NCBI GenBank assembly: GCA_017629985.1
Contig: JAGBWD010000020.1
Span: forward strand, 1 to 47,012
Length of the DNA: 47,012 bases
Direction: 5' to 3'
From: Alistipes sp.
GTDB taxonomy: Bacteria > Bacteroidota > Bacteroidia > Bacteroidales > Rikenellaceae
This document shows positions 33,087-42,459 of this stretch, piece by piece. Position 1 is the first letter of the stretch, and the number at the start of each line of letters is the position of its first letter. The notes under the pieces are model-generated. The model saw only the letters and a program-made list of their open reading frames with translations. It was not told where the DNA came from and did not search any database. The position numbers and the translations under genes were made by a program.

Positions 33087-35297
33087 CTATCGAATAAAGT
33101 GTTCGAGAGACTTCATGATGTTTCGTGAGTGGAGAATCATAGTCTTGGTTTCGGTCAATATGTTGAAGAAGAGCATATTTGCAGATGATGAGCCACCAGT
33201 GTCGCGAAGACGGCGCAACTGATTCTGCATAACCTCATCAATAAGGTCAAACATCTCATCACGCATATTGAGAACCTTATCCATATTCTCGAACGAGCGC
33301 GTAAGGAGCATATTGTTAATCTCACCAAAAATCTCCTCTACACGGTCGTTGATACGCTTAAGATCATAGACCTGCTCCTTGGAGAGTCCTGTATGGTTGT
33401 TATCGACATGCTTGTAGCAAGGGCGTGTGATGTGCAACAATGCCTTACTTGTCTCGGAGATGTAGTCTACAACCTGAACATAATAGTGACCTGTATTAAC
33501 ATCACTATCCTGGAGGTTGCGAAGAAGTGGCAACAGCTCATACTTCTGCTGACGTGTAGAGTGATAAAACTCCTCCGCCTCGCGCACCATATCTCGCAAC
33601 ACCTTACGATTCTCCTTAAATACTGCAACTATGGTACGATCGTAAATCATCGTCACCTTCTCCATAGAGGCGCACACATGCTCCGTATATGCTATAAGAG
33701 CCTCCTCGGGACTCTGCTTAAGGGCATCACCAATCTTTGCAACAGCAGACTCCTCAACCTTCTCCGCTGTCTTCTTTCCAGAGACATTACTCTTAATGAT
33801 AAGACCCACGCAGATAATGGTCACGGCGATAATAGCAACCTTACCACCATAAGCGAGAATAAGTGTCACGGCAATAGCAATGATAAAGCCACCAACAGCG
33901 GTGATAAACCAACCCATGATTACTGTTGTAACACCCGTAATACGATATACTGCCGACTCTCTACCCCACGCTCTATCTGCCAACGAGGTACCCATAGAGA
34001 CCATGAATACTACATAGGTGGTTGATAGTGGTAACTTAAGCTGTGTACCTATAGAGATAAGTATTGCCGCAGCGGTGAGGTTTACCGTAGCACGAATAAG
34101 GTCGTAATTAACATCACCACGCTCCTCGGCAGGAAGCTGCTCAAAGCGGCTATTAATCCAATCCTTGACACCCTGTGGGGTTATAGCCTCAATAGCATCA
34201 TTCAAGGCACGCGCACCACGTACTATACCGCGCGATGCTATGGTAGCCTCACTATGCACTGGAGCCTCCTCGCTCTGTGATGATAGCTTACGCTCGGTCT
34301 CGATAACACGCATCGCCTTCTTTGAGGTAAACAGCGTGATAACCATTATCACACCTGCGATACACATTATCCAGAAATTTGCCTGCGTAGGATTTGACAG
34401 TGCTGACATAGAGGCTGGAGCCTCACCTGCAGCATGCGCAATCATATATGAGTCGTAACCAGCGTATGGAACACCAATGAAGTTTACGAGGTCGTTACCC
34501 GCAAATGCCAAAGCCAAAGAGAATGTACCAGCAAGGATAGAGACACGAAGGATATTGACATTGAAACGCTGCAATATCCACAATAGAATTGAGCTACATA
34601 CCCAAAGCACCAACAACGCAATGGTTGTATTCTCATTTACGTATGCTGTGATAGCCGCAGGGATAAGACCAGAACTCTTAAGGCCCTTAAACACGGTAAA
34701 ATATATGATACCTGCAAGCGTGATACCACACCACAAAGCTCCATAGCGGCTAAAGACCTTATTGTAGCGGAACGAGAATATGACGCGTGAGATATACATC
34801 AAGATATGTCCCGAGATGAAGGCGAGGACAACCGACAGCAAAATACCCGACACAATAGCAAGTGCATTGCCCGAGTTGATAAACTCACCAAGGCTAGCGG
34901 TAGTAGTACCACTCCATATATTATATAAGGCTAGCGCCATTGCCGAACCTAGCAAACCAAATACCAACGACACGGTGGTAGAGGTGGGCAATCCCAACGA
35001 GTTATAGATATCGAGGAGGATGATATTGGAGAGCATCATACCCAAGAATAGTATCATGACCTCCTGGTATGAGAACATACCTGGATAGAAGACACCGCTA
35101 CGCGCCACATCCATCATACCACTCGATGTCATAACACCAACCATGACACCAACTCCTGCAACAGCTAAAATAACATTTTTCTTGGCAACCTTCGAACCAA
35201 ATGCAGAGTTTAGAAAATTTACTGCATCGTTAGATACACCAACAATGATACCCATAACAGCCAGAACGGCAAGGGTGATTACTATAAATAAATCCAT
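33087..35297 (-). CDS. PiT-family inorganic phosphate transporter with C-terminal PhoU-like region
   Basis: A 736-residue inner membrane phosphate permease. I start it at ATG 35297 (MDLFIVITLAVLAVMG); a frame opening at 35318 would lie inside the promoter palindrome. The PiT duplicated motif is seen in GVSNDAVNFLNSAFGS near the N-terminus and in a second transporter half with LPLSTTYVVFMVSMGTSLADRAWG. About ten hydrophobic segments cover residues 1-520. The last roughly 210 residues are soluble and helical, resembling PhoU/DUF47 proteins that regulate PiT; here that partner is fused. Single gene, convergent with the mutase gene. Confidence 0.9.
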   Translation of the reverse strand: MDLFIVITLAVLAVMGIIVGVSNDAVNFLNSAFGSKVAKKNVILAVAGVGVMVGVMTSSGMMDVARSGVFYPGMFSYQEVMILFLGMMLSNIILLDIYNSLGLPTSTTVSLVFGLLGSAMALALYNIWSGTTTASLGEFINSGNALAIVSGILLSVVLAFISGHILMYISRVIFSFRYNKVFSRYGALWCGITLAGIIYFTVFKGLKSSGLIPAAITAYVNENTTIALLVLWVCSSILLWILQRFNVNILRVSILAGTFSLALAFAGNDLVNFIGVPYAGYDSYMIAHAAGEAPASMSALSNPTQANFWIMCIAGVIMVITLFTSKKAMRVIETERKLSSQSEEAPVHSEATIASRGIVRGARALNDAIEAITPQGVKDWINSRFEQLPAEERGDVNYDLIRATVNLTAAAILISIGTQLKLPLSTTYVVFMVSMGTSLADRAWGRESAVYRITGVTTVIMGWFITAVGGFIIAIAVTLILAYGGKVAIIAVTIICVGLIIKSNVSGKKTAEKVEESAVAKIGDALKQSPEEALIAYTEHVCASMEKVTMIYDRTIVAVFKENRKVLRDMVREAEEFYHSTRQQKYELLPLLRNLQDSDVNTGHYYVQVVDYISETSKALLHITRPCYKHVDNNHTGLSKEQVYDLKRINDRVEEIFGEINNMLLTRSFENMDKVLNMRDEMFDLIDEVMQNQLRRLRDTGGSSSANMLFFNILTETKTMILHSRNIMKSLEHFIR

Positions 35298-35302
35298 AAA
35301 AA

Positions 35303-35338
35303 AACAATTATTCCCCACAAATATAGGGAATAATTGTT
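35303..35338 (-). promoter_or_regulatory. Palindromic operator around the PiT promoter -7 element
   Basis: A perfect 13-bp inverted repeat, AACAATTATTCCC (35303-35315) with its complement (35326-35338), has a 10-nt centre that reads TATATTTG on the minus strand (35318-35325), the -7 box. The start point would fall within the proximal arm, so most of the palindrome is not transcribed as a hairpin. A protein binding site is the likelier meaning. TTGTAACAATT repeats follow upstream at about 35332-35351. Confidence 0.65.
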
Positions 35339-35383
35339 ACAAAATTGTTACAAAACCATTAATACGGTTGTAACATATCTATT

Positions 35384-36349
35384 TTAAAGAAGAGTCACGC
35401 TCTCCACATCGCGCCATCCGAGGAGCAAATCCTTGATAGCCATACGGCGCTTTCCGGCCATCTGCACCTCATCAAGATATACCCAGCCATCGGCCGCCGC
35501 CACAGCGACATAGCTCTTACCATCGCTCTTCACGCTTCCTGGCGCAACACCCATCGTAGCAGGCTCAACATGTGTAGCGAATATCTTAAGCGAGCCACAC
35601 TCCTCACCACTCTTAAAGATTGGAGACCACGCCGCAGGATAGGGAGATAGGCCTCTAACGAGGTTTTGTATATCGACAACACCACGTGACCAATCTATAC
35701 GACCATCCTCCTTAAAAATCTTGGGAGCAGGACGCAGCGTACTCTCATCAACACCCATCTGCTCGATGGTTGTATAGCCACCCTCGGCAATCTTATCCAC
35801 AGTACGGAGAACCAAGTCGGCACCCACATACATCAACTTATCGTAGAGCGTACCGATGTTATCCTCGGGAAGGATATCGACAGGCTCCTGCTCAATGATA
35901 GCGCCCTTATCAATCTCGTGGTTGAGGAGAAAGGTGGTGACTCCCGTACGTGTATCACCATTGATGATAGCCCAATTAATAGGGGCAGCACCACGATATT
36001 CTGGTAGCAATGAGGCATGAAGATTAAAGGTGCCATAGCGAGGCATTGCCCACACCACCTCGGGGAGCATGCGGAAGGCAATGACAATACCCAAATCTAC
36101 ATCCAGCGCCTTGAGGTTCGCTAGAAACTCCTCATCGCGAAGCTTCTCGGGTTGGAGAATTGGCAACCCTAGCTCTTTAGCCGTAAGCTTAACATCGCTC
36201 TCGTGGAGTTTTTGTCCTCGGCCAGCGGGCTTATCAGGGGTTGTTACAACAGCAACGATATTATATCCCTCCGCAACAAGTCGTCTCAAGGATGTTGAGG
36301 CAAACTCGGGAGTACCCATAAATACAATCCTCATCTTTTTTGCTTCCAT
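35384..36349 (-). CDS. fmt: Methionyl-tRNA formyltransferase
   Basis: A 321-residue enzyme that formylates initiator Met-tRNA using 10-formyl-THF. The N-terminal domain begins MRIVFMGTPEFA; that Met is the sixth residue of the longest frame, so the true start may be 36334 rather than 36349. The catalytic Asn/His segment is FNLHASLLPEYRGAAPINWAIINGD, and the smaller C-terminal oligonucleotide-binding domain runs from about residue 205. It lies 27 bp after the LptF/G-like gene and likely shares its transcript. Confidence 0.95.
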   Translation of the reverse strand: MEAKKMRIVFMGTPEFASTSLRRLVAEGYNIVAVVTTPDKPAGRGQKLHESDVKLTAKELGLPILQPEKLRDEEFLANLKALDVDLGIVIAFRMLPEVVWAMPRYGTFNLHASLLPEYRGAAPINWAIINGDTRTGVTTFLLNHEIDKGAIIEQEPVDILPEDNIGTLYDKLMYVGADLVLRTVDKIAEGGYTTIEQMGVDESTLRPAPKIFKEDGRIDWSRGVVDIQNLVRGLSPYPAAWSPIFKSGEECGSLKIFATHVEPATMGVAPGSVKSDGKSYVAVAAADGWVYLDEVQMAGKRRMAIKDLLLGWRDVESVTLL

Positions 36350-36376
36350 AGTAAAAATCTCTTTACTTATTACTCT

Positions 36377-37888
36377 TTACTTTACCTCTCTTCTCTTACG
36401 TCTGATACCTCTGCGCTTTCCACCCTTCTGCTCCGACTTCATCCACTTTGGCAGATATTTATTAATCTTATTGCGCAGTCTACGTATACGCACATCATAC
36501 CAATCCATATCGAGCAATGACGAGTCGTTAGTAGCCTTTATGGTGAGGTATATCGCCACAGGAGTAAGCACAACAACAGGCAACCACATACCATATAGCG
36601 ACTCCCATGTACCCTCCTTGGCCATCTTCTCACCCGAGGTACTAATAACGTAATAGATAACGAAGAATATAACCGAAATAACGATAGGCAATCCCAAACC
36701 ACCCTTGCGAATGATAGCACCAAGAGGCGCTCCAATCATAAAGAAGAGAATAATGGATATCGGCATAGTGAGCTTTCTATGCCACTCTGTCTCTGAACGA
36801 TAGAGCTGCGTAATAGAGACCTTTGAGGAGTGCTCATCGAAGCTATACGAACCCTGCGCCGTGCGTGCCGCACTCGAGGCTTGCGAGTATACCTTGGCAC
36901 GGCTACGCATAGATAGATTCGGTAGAGAATCGTAGTAGTTAATAGCCCGATATTGAGAACGGTCAAACTCTACTGTAGCATCGGGGATAATCGTAGTATC
37001 GCGAACAAAGATTTGACGCTTGAGAAGTGGCTCATAAGTAGCCTTGGTGCTATTATCAATATTAATTTTCAGCGAATCCATAAGCTCCTCTAGCTCAACC
37101 ATGTTACGTATCTGCGACTCGTTATACTTCTTTGACATACCTCCACCGGTAATCTTCTCCAGCGGAATGGTACCATCTTGGCGCACAAATTCGTGGTGAC
37201 GCATAGTGTTGCGATCATACCACTGTGAGCTTCGGGTATGCTCATAGGTGCGACCATTGAATAGCGTAACGTAGAGATATGTTTTGTCGGGCGACATGTG
37301 GATATATCCCGAGTCGGCAAGCGTGGTAGTCATATCACCATTACTCTCACGGGTATCATATATTAGCACATCGGTAAGGAGTCGTGTCTCGGGATCCTGA
37401 TGTCCTACGCGGATACTCATATCAGGAAGGCCATTGAAGAATACACCATCCTGGAACTGCAAATCCTGACGCTGCTCCTTGATATCGTAGAGGATATCGT
37501 ACATGTGCTTGTTAGAGGCTGGCACAAGGTTGTTCTGAATAAAGAAACTACCAACAGAGATGATACCCACAACAATCAACAGCGGCTTAAGAATACGCAC
37601 CAGCGACAATCCCGCCGACTTCATCGCCAAAAGCTCAAAATTCTCACCGAGGTTACCCATTGTCATAATCGCCGAGAGCAACATCGCAAGAGGCAATCCC
37701 AATGGAATCATATTGATAGAGCCACACACCAGAAGCTCCGCAATGGTACTTGCCGCAAGACCCTTACCTGTAAGTTCATCGATGTATCGCCATACGAAAT
37801 TCATCATCAGGATAAACTGCACGATGAAAAATACGGCAAGCAACGGACCCAAATAGGCTTTTAACACTAGCTTATGTATCTTCTTCAT
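36377..37888 (-). CDS. LptF/LptG-family (YjgP/YjgQ) permease
   Basis: A 503-residue membrane protein of the family forming the inner membrane part of the lipopolysaccharide exporter LptB2FG. The N-terminus holds three helices (about 10-32, 55-80, 98-122), then a large periplasmic beta-rich domain, and three more helices from about 345 to 440. The C-terminal tail is very basic (KMKSEQKGGKRRGIRRKRREVK-type composition). LptF versus LptG cannot be told, and the partner and LptB are not in the window. It overlaps the end of the upstream ABC-3 permease gene by 4 bp, so the two are translationally coupled. Confidence 0.85.
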   Translation of the reverse strand: MKKIHKLVLKAYLGPLLAVFFIVQFILMMNFVWRYIDELTGKGLAASTIAELLVCGSINMIPLGLPLAMLLSAIMTMGNLGENFELLAMKSAGLSLVRILKPLLIVVGIISVGSFFIQNNLVPASNKHMYDILYDIKEQRQDLQFQDGVFFNGLPDMSIRVGHQDPETRLLTDVLIYDTRESNGDMTTTLADSGYIHMSPDKTYLYVTLFNGRTYEHTRSSQWYDRNTMRHHEFVRQDGTIPLEKITGGGMSKKYNESQIRNMVELEELMDSLKINIDNSTKATYEPLLKRQIFVRDTTIIPDATVEFDRSQYRAINYYDSLPNLSMRSRAKVYSQASSAARTAQGSYSFDEHSSKVSITQLYRSETEWHRKLTMPISIILFFMIGAPLGAIIRKGGLGLPIVISVIFFVIYYVISTSGEKMAKEGTWESLYGMWLPVVVLTPVAIYLTIKATNDSSLLDMDWYDVRIRRLRNKINKYLPKWMKSEQKGGKRRGIRRKRREVK

Positions 37889-38715
37889 AATCTGAATATT
37901 CTAACACTAAACGCTCTGTAAAGTTTCACAACAACAAGAAGCAAAACTAGAATAAATATTATACAACTACCTGTTGGTAGGTCAAACTCATAACTCAACA
38001 AAAATCCCAAAATATTTCCCACCACGGCAACAACCGATGAGAGAATAGCAATAAGCCGATAGTCGCGCGTGAGGGTGTTAGCAACAACCACAGGAATAGT
38101 TATTAACGACAAGAGTAGGATTATTCCCATCACCTTGATTGACATCACAATAGTAAGCGCTATCACCACAGACATAGTATATGCAACCAGCGACACCGAA
38201 ATACCCTGACTACGTGCAAACTCCTCGTCAAAGGTTATATACATAAGCTTGCGGAGTCCAACGATAGCTCCAACAACCACAAACACCGTAAGGATAGCAA
38301 ACCACGTAATATCTCCACTATCCACAAGCAATATATTACCGAAAAGGTAACTTGTCAAATCTGTTGCATAACCTGGGCGCAACGAGAGAAAGAGCGCACC
38401 AAGGGCCATGCCCACAGACCAGATGATGCCTATGGCTGAATCCTCACGAATACCACCTCGCCGCGAGGTAAACTCTATGCCTATTGACGACAATGCAGCA
38501 AATGACAATGCCCCAACCAGAGGGTTGATTCCCAAATAGAGCGCTATGCCTAGACCTCCAAAGGAGGCATGGGTGATGCCACTACTCAAAAACACCATGC
38601 GGCGTGCAACGATATAACTACCAACAACTCCGCAGGTTATACCCGACAGCAGACACGCCACAAAGGCGTTTGTCAGAAAGTCATAGGCAAATATGTTAGC
38701 TATCGTTGTCATCAT
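37885..38715 (-). CDS. ABC-3 family metal permease (zinc/manganese/iron type)
   Basis: A 276-residue membrane permease of the ZnuB/MntB family with about eight helices and the family sequences GSYIVARRMVFLSSGITHASFGGLGIA and DEEFARSQG. It normally works with an ATPase and a periplasmic binding protein, but neither gene is adjacent, so the partners must be encoded elsewhere. It overlaps the LptF/G-like gene by 4 bp. Which metal it carries is not predictable. Confidence 0.9.
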   Translation of the reverse strand: MMTTIANIFAYDFLTNAFVACLLSGITCGVVGSYIVARRMVFLSSGITHASFGGLGIALYLGINPLVGALSFAALSSIGIEFTSRRGGIREDSAIGIIWSVGMALGALFLSLRPGYATDLTSYLFGNILLVDSGDITWFAILTVFVVVGAIVGLRKLMYITFDEEFARSQGISVSLVAYTMSVVIALTIVMSIKVMGIILLLSLITIPVVVANTLTRDYRLIAILSSVVAVVGNILGFLLSYEFDLPTGSCIIFILVLLLVVVKLYRAFSVRIFRL

Positions 38716-38734
38716 TATATACTATACAAACGCG

Positions 38735-38742
38735 CAAATTTA
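38735..38742 (-). promoter_or_regulatory. Promoter -7 element for the metal permease operon
   Basis: The minus strand reads TAAATTTG, matching TAnnTTTG, 19 bp before the start codon at 38715. No clear -33. Confidence 0.45.
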
Positions 38743-38821
38743 CTTTTTTTTTTGAATAGTACGAAATCTTTTTTTACTTTAATCTAACTTTTTGTAACTT
38801 CGCACTCAAATTTTGATTTTT

Positions 38822-40120
38822 ATGGAACCAAAAAGAGTAAGTTTTCACACATTGGGTTGCAAGTTGAATTTCTCGGAATCCTCAACACTAGCTCGCGAGT
38901 TTGAGCGCGGAGGATATCTACGTGTCGAGCCATCCGAGGCAACAGATGTGGCCGTGATAAACAGCTGCTCGGTAACAGAGCATGCTGATAAAAAATGTAG
39001 AAATATAATCCGCAAGATACACCGCCGAAATCCAAATGCAATAATCGCTGTAACAGGATGTTATGCACAGCTAAAGCCTGGTGACATTGCAGCCATTGAG
39101 GGTGTTGATATTGTACTTGGCAACAACAATAAGGGCGACCTATTTCGCCGCGTGGAGGAGCTTCAGCAAAAGGGCAAAGCCGAGGTATATAGTTGCTCGG
39201 TGGAGGAGATGACACGATTCTACGCCGCCTACTCATCTGGCGACCGCACACGCTCATTCCTAAAGGTGCAAGATGGATGTGACTACAAGTGTGCATATTG
39301 TACCATTCACTATGCACGTGGTGCTAGTCGCAACATCCCTATCTCGGAGATTGTGGAGGAGGCTAAAGAGATTGTAACAGCAGGCCAAAAAGAGATAGTG
39401 ATAACGGGTGTAAATACTGGAGATTTTGGACGTACCACGGGCGAGAAATTTATAGATTTGCTACGCGCCTTGGACGAAGTTGAAGGCGTGGAGAGATACC
39501 GCATATCGAGCATCGAGCCAAACCTCATAACAGACGAGATAATAGAGCTTTGCGCAAAGTCATCTAAATTTGTTCCTCACTTCCATATTCCACTCCAAAG
39601 TGGCTCAACACGCATACTTGGCCTTATGCGCCGCCGCTACACCGCCGAGCGCTATCGTGAACGTATTGCAAAGATTCGCGAGTTGATGCCCGACTCATTC
39701 CTCGGCGTGGATGTTATCGTAGGCTTCCCTGGCGAGGGCGAAGAGGAGTTCATGGAGACATACCGTCTGCTTGAGGAGGTTGGTGCATCATTTTTGCATA
39801 TATTCCCATTTTCGGAGCGTCCTGGAACACCAGCCGTGGAGATGCCAAATAAGGTGCAGTCACGCATCGCAACGGAGCGTGTAGAGCGCCTAGAGGAGTT
39901 GAGCAACAGATTATACAAAGCATTTGCAGAGAGATATTTAGGCTCAATACGCGAGGTTCTATTCGAAAGCACCGACCACAATGGTCTGATGTATGGTTAT
40001 ACGGACAACTATCTACGTGTAGCTGCTCCATACGACACCACTCGCATAAACACAATTTGCAGTGTTCGTCTAGTAGCTTTTGACAATGATGGCAACATAA
40101 GCTCCGAAATAGTTGGATAA
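38822..40120 (+). CDS. mtaB: tRNA t6A37 methylthiotransferase MtaB
   Basis: A 432-residue radical-SAM methylthiotransferase that converts t6A to ms2t6A at tRNA position 37. I start it at ATG 38822 (MEPKRVSFHTLGCKLNFSES); a TTG nine bases upstream is in frame but unneeded. The N-terminal UPF0004 domain supplies three cluster cysteines (GCKLN, NSCSVTEHAD, TGCYAQL). The radical-SAM motif CDYKCAYC is near residue 155, followed by the rest of the barrel and a C-terminal TRAM domain. HTLGCKLN and SVTEHADKK are typical of MtaB rather than MiaB or RimO. Confidence 0.94.
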   Translation: MEPKRVSFHTLGCKLNFSESSTLAREFERGGYLRVEPSEATDVAVINSCSVTEHADKKCRNIIRKIHRRNPNAIIAVTGCYAQLKPGDIAAIEGVDIVLGNNNKGDLFRRVEELQQKGKAEVYSCSVEEMTRFYAAYSSGDRTRSFLKVQDGCDYKCAYCTIHYARGASRNIPISEIVEEAKEIVTAGQKEIVITGVNTGDFGRTTGEKFIDLLRALDEVEGVERYRISSIEPNLITDEIIELCAKSSKFVPHFHIPLQSGSTRILGLMRRRYTAERYRERIAKIRELMPDSFLGVDVIVGFPGEGEEEFMETYRLLEEVGASFLHIFPFSERPGTPAVEMPNKVQSRIATERVERLEELSNRLYKAFAERYLGSIREVLFESTDHNGLMYGYTDNYLRVAAPYDTTRINTICSVRLVAFDNDGNISSEIVG

Positions 40121-40143
40121 TTCACACAAAAGTATTACTTTTG
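40113..40143 (+). promoter_or_regulatory. Promoter with symmetric -7 region before the sensor/trkH genes
   Basis: TTG (40113-40115, overlapping the mtaB end), 20 nt, TACTTTTG (40136-40143). The -7 element is half of a perfect 17-nt palindrome, CAAAAGTA-T-TACTTTTG (40127-40143), so the same box is present on both strands. That could be an operator or a bidirectional promoter. Confidence 0.65.
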
Positions 40144-40170
40144 TCGAGATTTGCTAATAGCTAAACGGAT

Positions 40171-40998
40171 ATGTTTAAAAAGCTAAAAAACCTCTTCACG
40201 ATATCATCGATACGCAGCCGCATGCAGCTTGCCTTTTTGAGTATCATCACGCTACTCTGCTTCTCGGGAGCTATATCGCTCTTCGAGCTGGAGCGTGTAA
40301 GCCACGATACCGAGGAGATTCTCCACGTAAGCAAGGATAGCACGGAGCTTGCCGGAGAGATGATTTCGGCCCTCAACGAGCAGAACGATGCAGTTATCTC
40401 TATGGCTGTTATCGGCAGTTCGATAAAGGATATAGCCCCACATTTTCGTAAGTGCGAGGAGTCTATATCGCGCCTAACGACTGCTGCCGAGGAGGCTCAT
40501 TCACGAATGTTAAACACCGAGCATGCCGAGGTAACAGACTCTCTCATAGCCTACACAAATCGTATTAATGCCCTTACACAGGCTTATATCGATGGTGAGA
40601 TTCACCAGGCTATAGCGCGTGACACCACCTCGACAAGCACAACATACTCCTGGTATGTGGATAGCTATAAGCCAGAGTATCTCAACGTATCTTCACAGAT
40701 TATCAAGTATATGACAGGCTCGGAGACCACCCTTGGTCCCGATGTAAACCGATTGAGCCATACGGCACGCCGTGCGGTGACGCCGGTATTCCTGTCGCTT
40801 GTGGTGATGCTTATCGTGGTGTTTATGCTCTACTTCTTCATGCACCACTACCTAATCAAGCCAATAATACGCATTAACGACTCTCTTGGCGACTTCCTAC
40901 GCTATAGAGTACCATTCGACAACAATATCTCTTGTCGCGATGAGATAGCCTCACTGCGCGATAGGCTGATTGCACTGATTCAGAAATTACGACAGTAA
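40171..40998 (+). CDS. Membrane sensor with four-helix-bundle-type periplasmic domain and HAMP-like end, no output domain
   Basis: A 275-residue protein. A first membrane helix (about 19-38) follows a basic N-terminus. The periplasmic region (about 40-200) is helical and resembles the four-helix-bundle ligand domain of chemoreceptors. A second membrane helix (about 206-228) leads into LIKPIIRINDSLGDF, which looks like a HAMP start, and a final helix. No kinase, cyclase or methyl-accepting domain follows; the stop codon is 5 bp before trkH. It may be a regulator or accessory subunit of the potassium channel, but that is inference from position. No frameshift is evident. Confidence 0.7.
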   Translation: MFKKLKNLFTISSIRSRMQLAFLSIITLLCFSGAISLFELERVSHDTEEILHVSKDSTELAGEMISALNEQNDAVISMAVIGSSIKDIAPHFRKCEESISRLTTAAEEAHSRMLNTEHAEVTDSLIAYTNRINALTQAYIDGEIHQAIARDTTSTSTTYSWYVDSYKPEYLNVSSQIIKYMTGSETTLGPDVNRLSHTARRAVTPVFLSLVVMLIVVFMLYFFMHHYLIKPIIRINDSLGDFLRYRVPFDNNISCRDEIASLRDRLIALIQKLRQ

Positions 40999-41003
40999 CA
41001 AGG

Positions 41004-42449
41004 ATGAGGGTAAATGTAGTCATACGATACATCGGTTTGGTTATGCAGTTTATAGCAGCCGTGATGTTGGCTTCGGCAGTGGTGTCGATGCTCAACGGCT
41101 ATGACTCTGCATACTACCCACTCCTATTATCATCGTTTATGACAGCTCTGCTCGGTACATTTCCACTGTTTTTTGTTGAGAAGGTGGATGAGGTAAAGAC
41201 CAAGGAGGGATATGCCATCGTTGTTGGCTCGTGGCTCGTGGCATGTATCGTTGGCATGTTCCCATACCTTATCTGGGGTGGTGAGTTCACCATTGTCAAT
41301 GCGTGGTTTGAGAGTGTATCGGGATTCACAACCACTGGAGCATCCATCCTCAACGACATAGAGTTTCTACCGCGTGGGCTCCTCTTCTGGCGCTCTGCAA
41401 CAGCGTGGATCGGAGGTATCGGCGTTGTGATGTTTGCGCTGGTGATTCTTCCATCTATGGGCAAGAGCCGACACATGCTCTCAACGGTGGAGATGAGTAC
41501 CATCGCCAAGGATAATTTTCACTATCGCTCAAAGGTTATTCTACGACTACTCGTTACGATATATGCGGGTCTTACCCTCATAACTACCGTTGCACTGAAA
41601 TATGCTGGCATGACATGGTTTGACGCCGCAACACATGCCATGTCGTCATGTGGCACATGTGGCTTTAGCACCAAAAATCTCTCTGTAGCATTCTGGGATA
41701 GCCCCGTTATTGAGGGTATTATGATGGCAGCAATGACGATATCTGCTATACACTATGGAGTGCTATATGCGACTATTACAGGGCGTAAGAATAATATTTT
41801 TCGCTCGGAGGTCGTTCGTACGTTTATAGGAATGATGGTATTCATATCTTTTGCCATAGCGATAAGCCTATTGGCAACAGATATATACCCCACATTTGGC
41901 ACTGCACTACGCCACGCCTCGTTCCAGGTGGTGAGTATCGCCACCACATCGGGCTTTGCAACGGCAGATACCAATTTATGGACACCACTAGCCATCGTTC
42001 TCCTTCTCTTCTGCACCGTGATATGTGGCTGTGCAGGCTCTACATCGGGAGGTATGAAGGTTGATAGAATGCTCATAGCATTCAAGGTGCTTCGCAACCG
42101 CATGAAGATACAGATACACCCCAACGCTGTTATCCGTACCAAGATGGATGGCGTGGTACAGGAGGAGAAGATACAGAGTCTTGTGATGACATTTATTGTA
42201 GCATACATAATGCTTACCATCATAGGCACAATACTATATGCCATGTTTGGCTACGACCTACTGACAAGCTTTTCGGCATCGGTGGCATGTATTAGCAACG
42301 TAGGCCCAGGATTTGGCGAGGTGGGAGCTATGGACAACTATTCGGAGTTACCATCTGTATTGAAGCTAGGCTCCACAATACTTATGCTAATCGGACGTCT
42401 GGAGATCTTTGGGTTCATACAGTTATTGTTTATACGCTCGTGGAAATAA
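41004..42449 (+). CDS. trkH: TrkH-family potassium uptake channel subunit
   Basis: A 481-residue inner membrane protein with the four-fold repeated M1-P-M2 plan of Trk/Ktr channels. The selectivity loops are visible: SGFTTTGAS, SSCGTCGFST, TTSGFATADT and ISNVGPGFG. The cytoplasmic nucleotide-binding partner TrkA/KtrA is not in this window, so it must be encoded elsewhere. It is 5 bp after the sensor gene and 10 bp before the SPOR-like gene, giving a three-gene unit, possibly longer. Confidence 0.93.
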   Translation: MRVNVVIRYIGLVMQFIAAVMLASAVVSMLNGYDSAYYPLLLSSFMTALLGTFPLFFVEKVDEVKTKEGYAIVVGSWLVACIVGMFPYLIWGGEFTIVNAWFESVSGFTTTGASILNDIEFLPRGLLFWRSATAWIGGIGVVMFALVILPSMGKSRHMLSTVEMSTIAKDNFHYRSKVILRLLVTIYAGLTLITTVALKYAGMTWFDAATHAMSSCGTCGFSTKNLSVAFWDSPVIEGIMMAAMTISAIHYGVLYATITGRKNNIFRSEVVRTFIGMMVFISFAIAISLLATDIYPTFGTALRHASFQVVSIATTSGFATADTNLWTPLAIVLLLFCTVICGCAGSTSGGMKVDRMLIAFKVLRNRMKIQIHPNAVIRTKMDGVVQEEKIQSLVMTFIVAYIMLTIIGTILYAMFGYDLLTSFSASVACISNVGPGFGEVGAMDNYSELPSVLKLGSTILMLIGRLEIFGFIQLLFIRSWK

Positions 42450-42459
42450 TTAAGGTTTT

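Noticed and set aside
35298-35318. Longer start of the PiT transporter
   Set aside because: It would place the start codon within the promoter palindrome, overlapping the -7 box.
40171-40998. Truncated histidine kinase pseudogene
   Set aside because: The frame is intact, ends 5 bp before trkH, and no kinase remnants are visible in other frames downstream.
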